11,952 nucleotides of DNA from CAINDI01 sp037127585 (GTDB lineage: Bacteria > Verrucomicrobiota > Verrucomicrobiia > Palsa-1439): NCBI GenBank assembly GCA_037127585.1, contig JBAXYB010000097.1, positions 1 through 11,952 on the forward strand, given 5' to 3'. The translations under genes and the position numbers were made by a program. Below are positions 1-5,953 of this stretch, piece after piece (the first letter of the stretch is position 1; the number at the start of each line of letters is the position of its first letter). The notes under the pieces are model-generated. The model did not search any database. It saw only the letters and a program-made list of their open reading frames with translations, and was not told where the DNA came from.

Positions 1-42
1 TCCGCCCAAGGTTCCAGCTATTTGTTAAGAAAATTTACGTTT

Positions 43-489
43 TCAAACAGGCTCTGAGAGTGCGACAGCATTAAAGCCCCAAGCTTGTGGTAAAGATGTT
101 GTGTCTGTTGTGGCAACAGTGGATTGTTGTGTGCTTGAGTAATCCGTGTATCCACTCCCGGTTTCTGCTCGAACCCTATATTTGTAAGTAGTGTTCGGCG
201 CTAAATCAATGTCGACATACTTGCCACTAGTGTCGTGGAAGGTTCCCGCCCCGATCTTGGCAATCTCTTTCCAGTTAGTCGCGGATAGCAAAGTTCGCTC
301 GAGATGCAGAAATAGAAGATCAGTCAAAGACCCACCATAAAATATCGTCACATCGATTCTACAAGACCCCACAGCAGTCGAAGTTAGGTTGCCTGAGTAA
401 GGAGGCGGTAGTGCACTTGCAATTTCACCCCGAAGTGCTGCCAAACCAACGAGGGCAATGGCAGGCAAACGTACAAACCACTTGATCAT
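43..489 (-). CDS. Small secreted protein with one fibronectin type III-like domain
   Basis: 148 residues. The N-terminus reads as a Sec signal peptide: basic MIKWFVR start, hydrophobic run LPAIALVGLAAL, and likely cleavage after the ALRGEIASA stretch, so the protein is probably exported. Residues about 32-125 fit a single FN3-like beta-sandwich: an LERTLLSATNWKEIAKIG stretch, then the typical 'PNTTYKYRVRAETGSGYTDYS' pattern near residues 98-118 (the FN3 E/F strands with the YRVRA core). No catalytic motif is visible. The ATG at 489 is preceded by an AAGGAAG Shine-Dalgarno-like stretch a few bases upstream. FN3 domains usually mediate protein or carbohydrate contacts as parts of larger proteins, so a lone copy is unusual; it could be a fragment of a larger surface protein or a free-standing adhesin or inhibitor-like module. 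The gene lies in DNA of lower G+C (28 of 60 bases at 61-120) than the rest of the window, which suggests acquisition. The FN3 call is by pattern only. Confidence 0.7.
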   Translation of the reverse strand: MIKWFVRLPAIALVGLAALRGEIASALPPPYSGNLTSTAVGSCRIDVTIFYGGSLTDLLFLHLERTLLSATNWKEIAKIGAGTFHDTSGKYVDIDLAPNTTYKYRVRAETGSGYTDYSSTQQSTVATTDTTSLPQAWGFNAVALSEPV

Positions 490-668
490 CTCGACTTCCT
501 TGCTGTACGGGAGACAGGAACATCGCGTTCGCCTCTTTCAAAGTGACAGTTTGGCTTGGTCTTATGTCTTACGAAGCCCCTTCCGGCGCGATCCTGCGCT
601 AATTGATCCCGGCATTTCGGATTTGGACAGACATAACCATTTCGTTCGGCCGTAGATGTTTTCATAAT

Positions 669-1217
669 TCACGATAAGGAGTTGGTCACGCACCTTTTGA
701 AGTCAGTCCGTTGCGTGGTATCGGTCTCGAAGTCGATTTCACCCTTGAAACAGAATAAGCGGTACGCATCAATCGGACTGCCTTTGACGGGTAGAACAGC
801 CAAGATCGATTTCTGTATGTTGCTTGTCTGTTCTGGTTTTTGACTACGCTCATTTAGCCCACATGTGTTAAGAACCTGAATGAATGTCACATGGTCGGCC
901 ATAGTAATTGGGGCTTTGGCTACCCTGTCGTGGATCAGATACTTGGTCAAAGCGGAAGTCAGAAACTTCCCACAAATCCGAGTTGGCGAAAGATCCGATT
1001 CTTCAATTTCTACAATCAGTCGAACATCGCCACCGACTGTGACGAGTATATCAACGTTGCAATACTCGGTGTCGTTTCCTCGATCTTCTGAGCAGAAAAG
1101 GGGGATGTTTTGATATCCGCCACACTCGGGTGACAGTATCACATTTAATTGGCCCGGCTGTTTCAACCCGTGGATAAATCTTCCGATCGCTCTGTGAAAT
1201 AAATGCTGATGTTTCAC
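669..1217 (-). CDS. Hypothetical protein with PD-(D/E)XK nuclease-like signature
   Basis: 182 residues, start GTG at 1217, chosen because a very strong Shine-Dalgarno (GAGGAGGG, 1226-1233) sits 8 bases upstream. I do not recognise a named family. Residues 52-73 read YCNVDILV, a short linker, then LIVEIEES: an Asp (D56) on a predicted beta strand, 13 residues, then E70-x-E72 on a second strand. This is the layout of the PD-(D/E)XK nuclease core, with Glu in place of the usual Lys, followed by a helix-forming segment (SPTRICGKFLTSAL, 77-90). There is no signal peptide and the protein looks cytoplasmic. No methyltransferase, toxin or other defence partner is adjacent in the visible sequence, so it is an orphan if it is a nuclease. 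The DNA is AT-richer than the core genes (26 of 60 G+C at 781-840), consistent with transfer. It could instead be an inactive nuclease-fold protein of unknown role. Confidence 0.7.
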   Translation of the reverse strand: MKHQHLFHRAIGRFIHGLKQPGQLNVILSPECGGYQNIPLFCSEDRGNDTEYCNVDILVTVGGDVRLIVEIEESDLSPTRICGKFLTSALTKYLIHDRVAKAPITMADHVTFIQVLNTCGLNERSQKPEQTSNIQKSILAVLPVKGSPIDAYRLFCFKGEIDFETDTTQRTDFKRCVTNSLS

Positions 1218-1225
1218 AGTCTTTT

Positions 1226-1233
1226 CCCTCCTC
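1226..1233 (-). promoter_or_regulatory. Strong Shine-Dalgarno deciding a GTG start
   Basis: On the minus strand this reads GAGGAGGG, a near-perfect anti-16S match, with 8 bases to the GTG at 1217. It fixes the start of the nuclease-like gene and contrasts with kamA and the phosphoesterase, which lack any Shine-Dalgarno. Confidence 0.75.
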
Positions 1234-1387
1234 TACACCACGATGATTTTGGCCGGGTCGCTCCATGCGCCAATGACGCCTTTGTGACTGGCGATGCAAA
1301 CACTATGGCGCTTCTCCTTCAACGATCCTACCCTACCTCCGGCAGTGATTCGAGGGCAAGACCATATTCTCGCGCCAATCAAACAGC

Positions 1388-1480
1388 CCCTCACCTTATT
1401 CCTCTCCCCGCGAACGGGGCGAGGAGATCGAAACAATTCCCCTCGCCCGTGCCGTGTACGGGAGAGGATCAGGGTGAGGG
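1388..1480. repeat. Palindromic intergenic repeat element (MITE/REP-like, CCTCACC family)
   Basis: The element begins CCCTCACC (1388-1395) and ends GGGTGAGGG (1472-1480). The outer ~21 bases are imperfect inverted repeats (CCCTCACCTTATTCCTCTCC against the complement of GGAGAGGATCAGGGTGAGGG). Inside, ACGGGGCGAGG (1414-1424) and CCCCTCGCCCGT (about 1439-1450) form a second inverted pair, so the whole unit can fold into a long hairpin. Sequences of this CCTCACCC...CTCTCCC...GGGTGAGG type are known as dispersed intergenic repeats in many GC-rich bacteria; their translation gives the characteristic spurious 'LTLILSRTRHGRGE' peptide. It starts 8 bases past the ATP-grasp stop codon, so it may shape the 3' end of that mRNA, but there is no U-tract for a standard intrinsic terminator. 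It encodes no protein of its own. Confidence 0.75.
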
Positions 1481-1488
1481 CTCCGCGG

Positions 1489-2445
1489 TTACGGCCACAA
1501 GGCTGCGTCGCCGGCATCACTCGTGGCGCGGGCGATTTGTGTTTTCAGGTGACCGGTAATCGCGGCGACGATCTGGTGGATGATGGGGTCGGGGACGCCG
1601 TTGAAATGTTTGCTCTGGGGACGCATATCGCACGGAGTATTCACGTAATCGATGACGACGTACCGGCCGTTTTTGTCGAGCGCGATTTCGGTGCTGAAGA
1701 AATCCAATTGCGCAACTTCGGCGACGATGCGGACGATGCGTTCGAGTTCGCCGATGTTAATCAGGCTGGCATCGCTCGGAACGAAGCTGGCGTACCGATG
1801 GGTGCGGTCGTCCCACCAACAGGCGATGGTCGTGCCGCAGACGTAGTAGACACGAAACCAGGCGCGCCGGTCACCGAGCAGTTGGGGTTCGATGCTTTGT
1901 TGGATGAGGTACCGCTGGTCGCGGTGTTTGGTGCGGGTGGTGAGGACGTCTTCGGCTTTGGTGGCGCCGGTGAGGACTCCACGGCCGCCGCCGCCTTTGG
2001 CCGGTTTGACGACGAACGGTTTGGCGAAACTCTCGATGAGGCGCGGATCGAAATGGGGGTCGCGTTCGTAGGCCGGGAGAATGAGCGTGAGCGGGAGTTG
2101 AAGGCCGCTGGAGACGAGGTCACGGTGGATTTCGGCTTTGTCGCTGGCGCGGAGGTATTCGTCGTGGGCGTTGAGGATTTTAGTGCCGTGGCTCGCGAGG
2201 ACATGGTTCAACTTGAGGAAGTGCCGGTCTTCGTCGCTGGCGCGGTCGAGAAACCAATCGAACCGGCGTTCGCCGTTGTGAACTTCGAGCGTGGTCTGGG
2301 CGAGGTTGTGCGGGCCGACGACGTAGCTGGTGAGACCGGCTTGGTGCAGCGACCGGTCGAGCATTTGGATAAAGTCGGCGTCGTACTGCCAGTTGAACGC
2401 CAGTCCGACGTTGTGCTGGGCGGTGCGTTTAGGTGCGGATGACAT
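1489..2445 (-). CDS. ATP-grasp domain ligase, partner of KamA
   Basis: 318 residues. The ATG at 2445 is preferred over a longer in-frame reading because the extension would lie wholly inside kamA; this start gives a 17-bp overlap with the kamA stop, typical of translational coupling. The N-terminal ~100 residues look like a pre-ATP-grasp alpha/beta domain (VGLAFNWQYDADF; YVVGPHNL). The ATP-grasp part follows: KPFVVKPAKGGGGRGV (142-157) is the ATP-binding lysine plus Gly-rich loop, YLIQQSIEP (179-187) the adenine-side strand, AWFRVYYVCG (195-204) a core strand, and E253, D266 and N269 (STEIALD...VVIDYVNTP) the likely metal ligands. ATP-grasp enzymes join a carboxylate to an amine or thiol through an acyl-phosphate. 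The position after a beta-lysine-forming enzyme suggests that a beta-amino acid is one of its substrates, but this is inference; the actual acceptor or donor is not visible. The protein is cytoplasmic, with no signal peptide. Confidence 0.88.
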   Translation of the reverse strand: MSSAPKRTAQHNVGLAFNWQYDADFIQMLDRSLHQAGLTSYVVGPHNLAQTTLEVHNGERRFDWFLDRASDEDRHFLKLNHVLASHGTKILNAHDEYLRASDKAEIHRDLVSSGLQLPLTLILPAYERDPHFDPRLIESFAKPFVVKPAKGGGGRGVLTGATKAEDVLTTRTKHRDQRYLIQQSIEPQLLGDRRAWFRVYYVCGTTIACWWDDRTHRYASFVPSDASLINIGELERIVRIVAEVAQLDFFSTEIALDKNGRYVVIDYVNTPCDMRPQSKHFNGVPDPIIHQIVAAITGHLKTQIARATSDAGDAALWP

Positions 2446-3655
2446 GGTTCGAATAGGGCGCGAGCACAGCCGCTTCGCCACGAATGCCACCGGGGACGGC
2501 GGCCGTTTCGTCGAGCACTTCGGGGTATTCGAAGACCTTGCCTTCGTAGTTGCGAACGATGACGCGCTGTTTGTCGTGCGCGAGTACGTAGCCGGGTGAG
2601 ATTGGCACTTTGCCGCCACCGCCGGGCGCGTCGATGACAAACTGCGGGACCGCGTAGCCGGTCGTGTGCCCGCGCAACGCTTCCATGATTTCCAGCCCTT
2701 TGCGCACGGAGGAACGCAGGTGATGCGTCCCTTTCACGAGGTCGCACTGATAGATGTAGTAGGGCCGGACGCGCATCATGAGGAGCTTGTGCATCAACTC
2801 TTTCATCACCGGCACGTCGTCGTTGACCCCACGCAACAAGACGGCTTGATTCCCCAACGGAATGCCGGCATCGGCCAGGCGCGCGCACGCTTCGTGAACT
2901 TCAGCAGTCGCTTCCTTGGGGTGATTGGTGTGAATGCTCATCCACAACGGATGATATTTCTTCAACATCGCGCACAGCTCGGGCGTGATGCGTTGCGGCA
3001 AGAAAATTGGGATCCGCGAACCGATGCGGAGAAATTCCACGTGCGGAATAGCGCGTAAGTTCGCGAGGATGTGTTCGAGCCGGTCGTCGCTGAAGAGCAA
3101 CGGGTCGCCGCCACTGAGGAGCACATCGCGGATTTCGGTGTGTTCCCGGATGTAATTGAACGCGGCAGTGAAATCGGTTTCGAGGTGTTGCTCCCCCACT
3201 CCGCTGACGACGCGGCTCCGGGTGCAATACCGGCAGTAGGCGGCGCAGCGGTCGGTGACGAGGAAGAGAACCCGGTCGGGGTACCGATGCACCAACCCCG
3301 GGACGGGAGAATGTTCGTCTTCGGCCAGCGAATCGGCCATTTCCCATGGGGCCGGCTGGGTTTCTTCAATGCGCGGGATGACTTGCCGGCGGATCGGACA
3401 GTGCGGGTCGTTGACGTCAATGAGATTAAAGAAGAAGGGCGTGATCGCGAGGGCGAGGTGATGGCCGGCCAGTTGCACGCCGAGGCGTTCTTCGTTGGTC
3501 AGCGGGAGGAGTTTCTCGAGTTGGGCGAGGGTCGTGACCCGGTTGCGCAGTTGCCATCGCCAGTCATTCCAGTCGGTTTCCGACACAGCGGCCCACGTTC
3601 CACGTCCGTACGACGGAAACCGCGCCGACCGTCCACCAGGCTCATCAAGTTGCAT
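2429..3655 (-). CDS. kamA: Lysine 2,3-aminomutase (KamA-family radical SAM/PLP enzyme)
   Basis: 408 residues, close to the usual ~415 of KamA and longer than the ~340 of the EF-P-modifying EpmB. KamA uses S-adenosylmethionine, a [4Fe-4S] cluster and PLP to move the alpha-amino group of L-lysine to the beta carbon. Every key residue is visible: the cluster motif C137-x3-C141-x2-C144; R146, equivalent to the clostridial Arg134 that holds the substrate carboxylate; the SGGDPL motif (181-186) that meets SAM; D305 (YIYQCDL) and D342 (VIDAPGGGGK), equivalent to Asp293 and Asp330 that read the lysine side-chain amine; and K349, the PLP Schiff-base lysine. The substrate is therefore probably lysine itself. 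The gene leads a two-gene operon with the ATP-grasp ligase. Its ATG lies 9 bases past a good -10 box, with no Shine-Dalgarno, so the mRNA is predicted to be near-leaderless. The usual partner acetyltransferase (AblB) is not seen next to it. Confidence 0.95.
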   Translation of the reverse strand: MQLDEPGGRSARFPSYGRGTWAAVSETDWNDWRWQLRNRVTTLAQLEKLLPLTNEERLGVQLAGHHLALAITPFFFNLIDVNDPHCPIRRQVIPRIEETQPAPWEMADSLAEDEHSPVPGLVHRYPDRVLFLVTDRCAAYCRYCTRSRVVSGVGEQHLETDFTAAFNYIREHTEIRDVLLSGGDPLLFSDDRLEHILANLRAIPHVEFLRIGSRIPIFLPQRITPELCAMLKKYHPLWMSIHTNHPKEATAEVHEACARLADAGIPLGNQAVLLRGVNDDVPVMKELMHKLLMMRVRPYYIYQCDLVKGTHHLRSSVRKGLEIMEALRGHTTGYAVPQFVIDAPGGGGKVPISPGYVLAHDKQRVIVRNYEGKVFEYPEVLDETAAVPGGIRGEAAVLAPYSNHVIRT

Positions 3656-3664
3656 AGCGGCGCA

Positions 3665-3692
3665 ACTATAGGGGAGATGCCCCGGCTGTCAA
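3665..3692 (-). promoter_or_regulatory. Sigma70-type promoter of kamA, near-leaderless
   Basis: Read on the minus strand: -35 TTGACA (3692-3687), a 16-base spacer, -10 TATAGT (3670-3665). The -10 ends only 9 bases before the kamA ATG (3655). With a start site 6-7 bases past the -10, the 5' leader would be about 2-4 nt, too short for a Shine-Dalgarno, and none is present. Confidence 0.65.
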
Positions 3693-3727
3693 GTTTACCG
3701 CTTTTCCAGACGCCAACCGGCTTCTCA

Positions 3728-3755
3728 TTGACGTGTTGCGACAATCGCCTATCAT
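3728..3755 (+). promoter_or_regulatory. Sigma70-type promoter of the phosphoesterase, leaderless
   Basis: -35 TTGACG (3728-3733), a 16-base spacer, -10 TATCAT (3750-3755), then only 7 bases to the ATG at 3763. Transcription would begin at about 3762, leaving essentially no leader. It is back to back with the kamA promoter; the two -35 hexamers are separated by 35 bp, in which a shared regulator could bind, though I see no clear operator there. Confidence 0.55.
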
Positions 3756-3762
3756 CGCCGGT

Positions 3763-4647
3763 ATGGCTATCGAACCGGTAAGTCGGCGCAGATTTCTTGG
3801 GCGCGGGGCGTTGGTGTTGGCGGCGGCCGCGTTTGGCAAATCCGTCGCGAAGCTGGCGGCCGGCGAAACGCCGGTGTTGCAGTTTGGTCTGATCACCGAT
3901 GTTCATTACGCCGACCGGGAACATGCCGGCTCGCGGTATTACCGGGAATCGCTGGGGAAGATGCGCGAGGCAGTCGGCAAGTTCCGCGCGGCGCAGCCGG
4001 CGTTTGTCGTCCAAGTTGGCGACCTCATCGACGAAGCGCCAACGGTCGCGGGTGAAGCCGGTCACGCGCAGATCATTAACGCCGAGTTTGGGAAGTTCGC
4101 CGGCGACCGGTATCACGTCCTTGGCAATCATGACGTGTGGACGCTGACCAAGGCCCAGTATCTGGAGGCCGTCGGCCAGAAGGAGGCGCATTATTCCTTT
4201 GATAAAGCCGGCTTCCATTTCGTTGTGCTCGACGCGTGCTACCGGCGCGATGGGGTGGCGTATGGCGGCAAGAACAACAAGTGGGACGATACTGACGTGC
4301 CGGCGGCGCAACGCGAGTGGCTCGCTGAGGATCTCCACCACGCCGGCAAGCCGACCATCGTGTTCATCCACCAGCGGACCGATATTGCCGGCGCGCACTC
4401 CATCTCGAGCGACGCCGCGGTGCGGCAGATTTTCGAACAATCTGGCCAGGTCCTCGCGGTGTTTCAGGGCCACCACCACGTTAACGACCACAAGGAAATC
4501 GCCGGCATCCATTACGTCACCCTGATGGCCACGGTGGACGGCACGGGCGAAGTGAACAATGCCTATGCATTGATTGATGTCTTCAAGGACGGTACGATTG
4601 CGGTCAACGGATTCCGCAAGCAGAAGAACTACGCGGTGCTCCACTAA
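3763..4647 (+). CDS. Tat-exported calcineurin-like metallophosphoesterase
   Basis: 294 residues from the ATG at 3763. A GTG 30 bases upstream is in frame but would put the promoter's -10 inside the gene and lengthen the Tat leader. SRRRFLG (7-13) followed by ALVLAAAAFG is a twin-arginine signal, so the enzyme folds with its metals in the cytoplasm and is then exported. The two-metal site is complete: D46-x-H48 (ITDVHYAD), G86-D87 (VQVGDLID), G121-N122-H123-D124, H203 (FIHQ), and G236-H237-x-H239. The segments FGLITDVHYAD and SRYYRESL resemble the Mn-dependent ADP-ribose/CDP-alcohol diphosphatase group (FGVIADVQ..D, RRYYR.SL) more than the purple acid phosphatases, so a nucleotide-diphosphate or phosphodiester substrate is likely; the exact one is unknown. 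It is divergent from kamA and its stop lies one base from the convergent stop of the propeller gene. Confidence 0.9.
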   Translation: MAIEPVSRRRFLGRGALVLAAAAFGKSVAKLAAGETPVLQFGLITDVHYADREHAGSRYYRESLGKMREAVGKFRAAQPAFVVQVGDLIDEAPTVAGEAGHAQIINAEFGKFAGDRYHVLGNHDVWTLTKAQYLEAVGQKEAHYSFDKAGFHFVVLDACYRRDGVAYGGKNNKWDDTDVPAAQREWLAEDLHHAGKPTIVFIHQRTDIAGAHSISSDAAVRQIFEQSGQVLAVFQGHHHVNDHKEIAGIHYVTLMATVDGTGEVNNAYALIDVFKDGTIAVNGFRKQKNYAVLH

Positions 4648-4648
4648 A

Positions 4649-5953
4649 TCAGCTGCTGCTGCTGCCGGGAATCCAGCGGTGGACGAGTTCCCATTCGGCG
4701 TCGGGGACGAGTTTGATTTTCCAGATGTCATGGACAGTCCGGCCTTCGCCGTCGATTTCCATGACGAGGCAGACGAAGGTCGTGCCATCCGGTGAGATGG
4801 TCCGGAGGACGGGGGCACTGCGCCAACCTTTGTTTTTCACCAGGAGTTGAACTCGCCGGTCGGCCCCGGCGACGTCCACGTAGTAGAGATCGGCGGGATG
4901 ACCAGTGGTGTCATTGAAGATCAACCGACTCCCGCGCCAGCCCCAGTATTGCGCACTGCACGTGGAGTGGACACGCGTCATCTCGCCAATGACTTTGCCG
5001 GCGTCTTTATCGTATTCAACGAGGTAAAGATTTTGCCGGTCGTTTACCGCGAGAAACCGGCCATCGGGCGACCATTCGACGTTGACCGTCAGATTGCTGA
5101 ACGTGACGCGCTCGGCCGCTTTCCAATCGGTCAATGGACCAATGGCAATCGAAGTCGCGCCTTCGACAACCGCGAGGGTCTTACCGTCGGGACTGAGACG
5201 CCATTCGTAGGGTGCGCTGGGGCCGGGGCTAGTCAGTGAACGCGGGCCGGTCGTGCCGGCCACGGGCTGGGTGACGAGTTGCCAGCGGTCGCCGACGACG
5301 CGCGGATAGATGAGCGTTTCATGATTGGGCGTGAGAAACGTGCTTTCCGTGGAGCGGAGCAGGCTCAGGCGTTGCAGCTCTTTGGGATCTTGAAAGACAA
5401 TCTCTTTGGCCAGGCTGCCGTCTGGTCGCACGACACGCATGAGGTAGCGCGATGGACTATTGGTCGTGGTGCGCTCGAAGACGAACGTCACGCGTAGGTC
5501 GTCAGGTGTGAGCCACGGGAGGGCGTTGGTGCTGGCGAAGGTGCCGAGCACCGTTTCGTCGAGGACCGAGAACGCGGCGCGCGTCTTGCGATCAACCGAG
5601 TAGGCGACGGCATCCCCCTTGGCCGACCATTCCAGCGGTTCGAGTTTGTTGCGGCCTGGACTGCCAATCGACATGGTGATTCCGTCGGTCACCGGTTTAT
5701 CGGTGTCCACACGGTTCGTCGAACTGCGACCGGAAGCGAAGACGTTCCCGGTGTCGAGAACTACGGCGCCGACGGGCTTCAGGAGAAAGTTCCGGTGGCC
5801 GCCGAGGTTGACAATAAACAAACTGTCCTGGTTGACGGGATTGAACGCGAGCCATCGGTTATTCGGCGACCAGCCGCGACCGCGGGTGGAATCGAGATTG
5901 TCGCGGGCTAAGACCGGCATGGCAAGCGCCAAGAGCAAAAACCAAAGTTTCAT
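4649..5953 (-). CDS. Exported PD40/TolB-like beta-propeller protein
   Basis: 434 residues. A clear Sec signal peptide, MKLWFLLLALAMPVLA, is probably cut before RDN; there is no lipobox Cys, so the mature protein should be soluble in the periplasm or outside. Several blades carry the PD40 signature of a Trp/Ser-Pro-Asp-Gly turn followed by a hydrophobic strand: GWSPNNRWLAF (27-37), EWSAKGDAVAYS (108-119), RLSPDGKTLAVV (252-263), EWSPDGRFLAVN (293-304) and TISPDGTTFVCL (385-396), i.e. a five- to seven-bladed propeller. Such domains bind proteins or peptides, and no enzymatic residues stand out. The C-terminus ends in four Ser encoded by an AGC microrepeat. The ATG overlaps the TGA of the metallopeptidase gene by 4 bases (ATGA), so the two are translationally coupled and may act together in the envelope. 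Partner and ligand are unknown. Confidence 0.85.
   Translation of the reverse strand: MKLWFLLLALAMPVLARDNLDSTRGRGWSPNNRWLAFNPVNQDSLFIVNLGGHRNFLLKPVGAVVLDTGNVFASGRSSTNRVDTDKPVTDGITMSIGSPGRNKLEPLEWSAKGDAVAYSVDRKTRAAFSVLDETVLGTFASTNALPWLTPDDLRVTFVFERTTTNSPSRYLMRVVRPDGSLAKEIVFQDPKELQRLSLLRSTESTFLTPNHETLIYPRVVGDRWQLVTQPVAGTTGPRSLTSPGPSAPYEWRLSPDGKTLAVVEGATSIAIGPLTDWKAAERVTFSNLTVNVEWSPDGRFLAVNDRQNLYLVEYDKDAGKVIGEMTRVHSTCSAQYWGWRGSRLIFNDTTGHPADLYYVDVAGADRRVQLLVKNKGWRSAPVLRTISPDGTTFVCLVMEIDGEGRTVHDIWKIKLVPDAEWELVHRWIPGSSSS

Noticed and set aside
458..655. Plus-strand open frame of 65 codons in the gap between the two leftmost genes
   Set aside because: It starts inside the FN3 gene on the opposite strand, has no ribosome site and no recognisable feature. 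The 179-bp gap 490-668 otherwise shows nothing I can support.
1233..1520. Minus-strand open frame of 95 codons before the nuclease-like gene
   Set aside because: Its sequence is the typical translation of the dispersed palindromic repeat (LTLILSRTRHGRGE-like), not a protein.
1294..2442. Plus-strand open frame of 382 codons opposite the ATP-grasp gene
   Set aside because: It is an antisense shadow: low-complexity, Val/Glu/Asp-rich, with no domain pattern, and it runs through the palindromic repeat. The minus-strand reading has clear ATP-grasp motifs.
3071..3781. Plus-strand open frame of 236 codons opposite kamA
   Set aside because: Antisense to the radical SAM core of KamA, with no motif; produced by the third-position GC bias of kamA.
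3499..4818. Minus-strand open frame of 439 codons across the phosphoesterase
   Set aside because: The plus strand encodes all metallophosphoesterase motifs in order. The minus frame spans parts of three real genes and both predicted promoters and has no recognisable domain.
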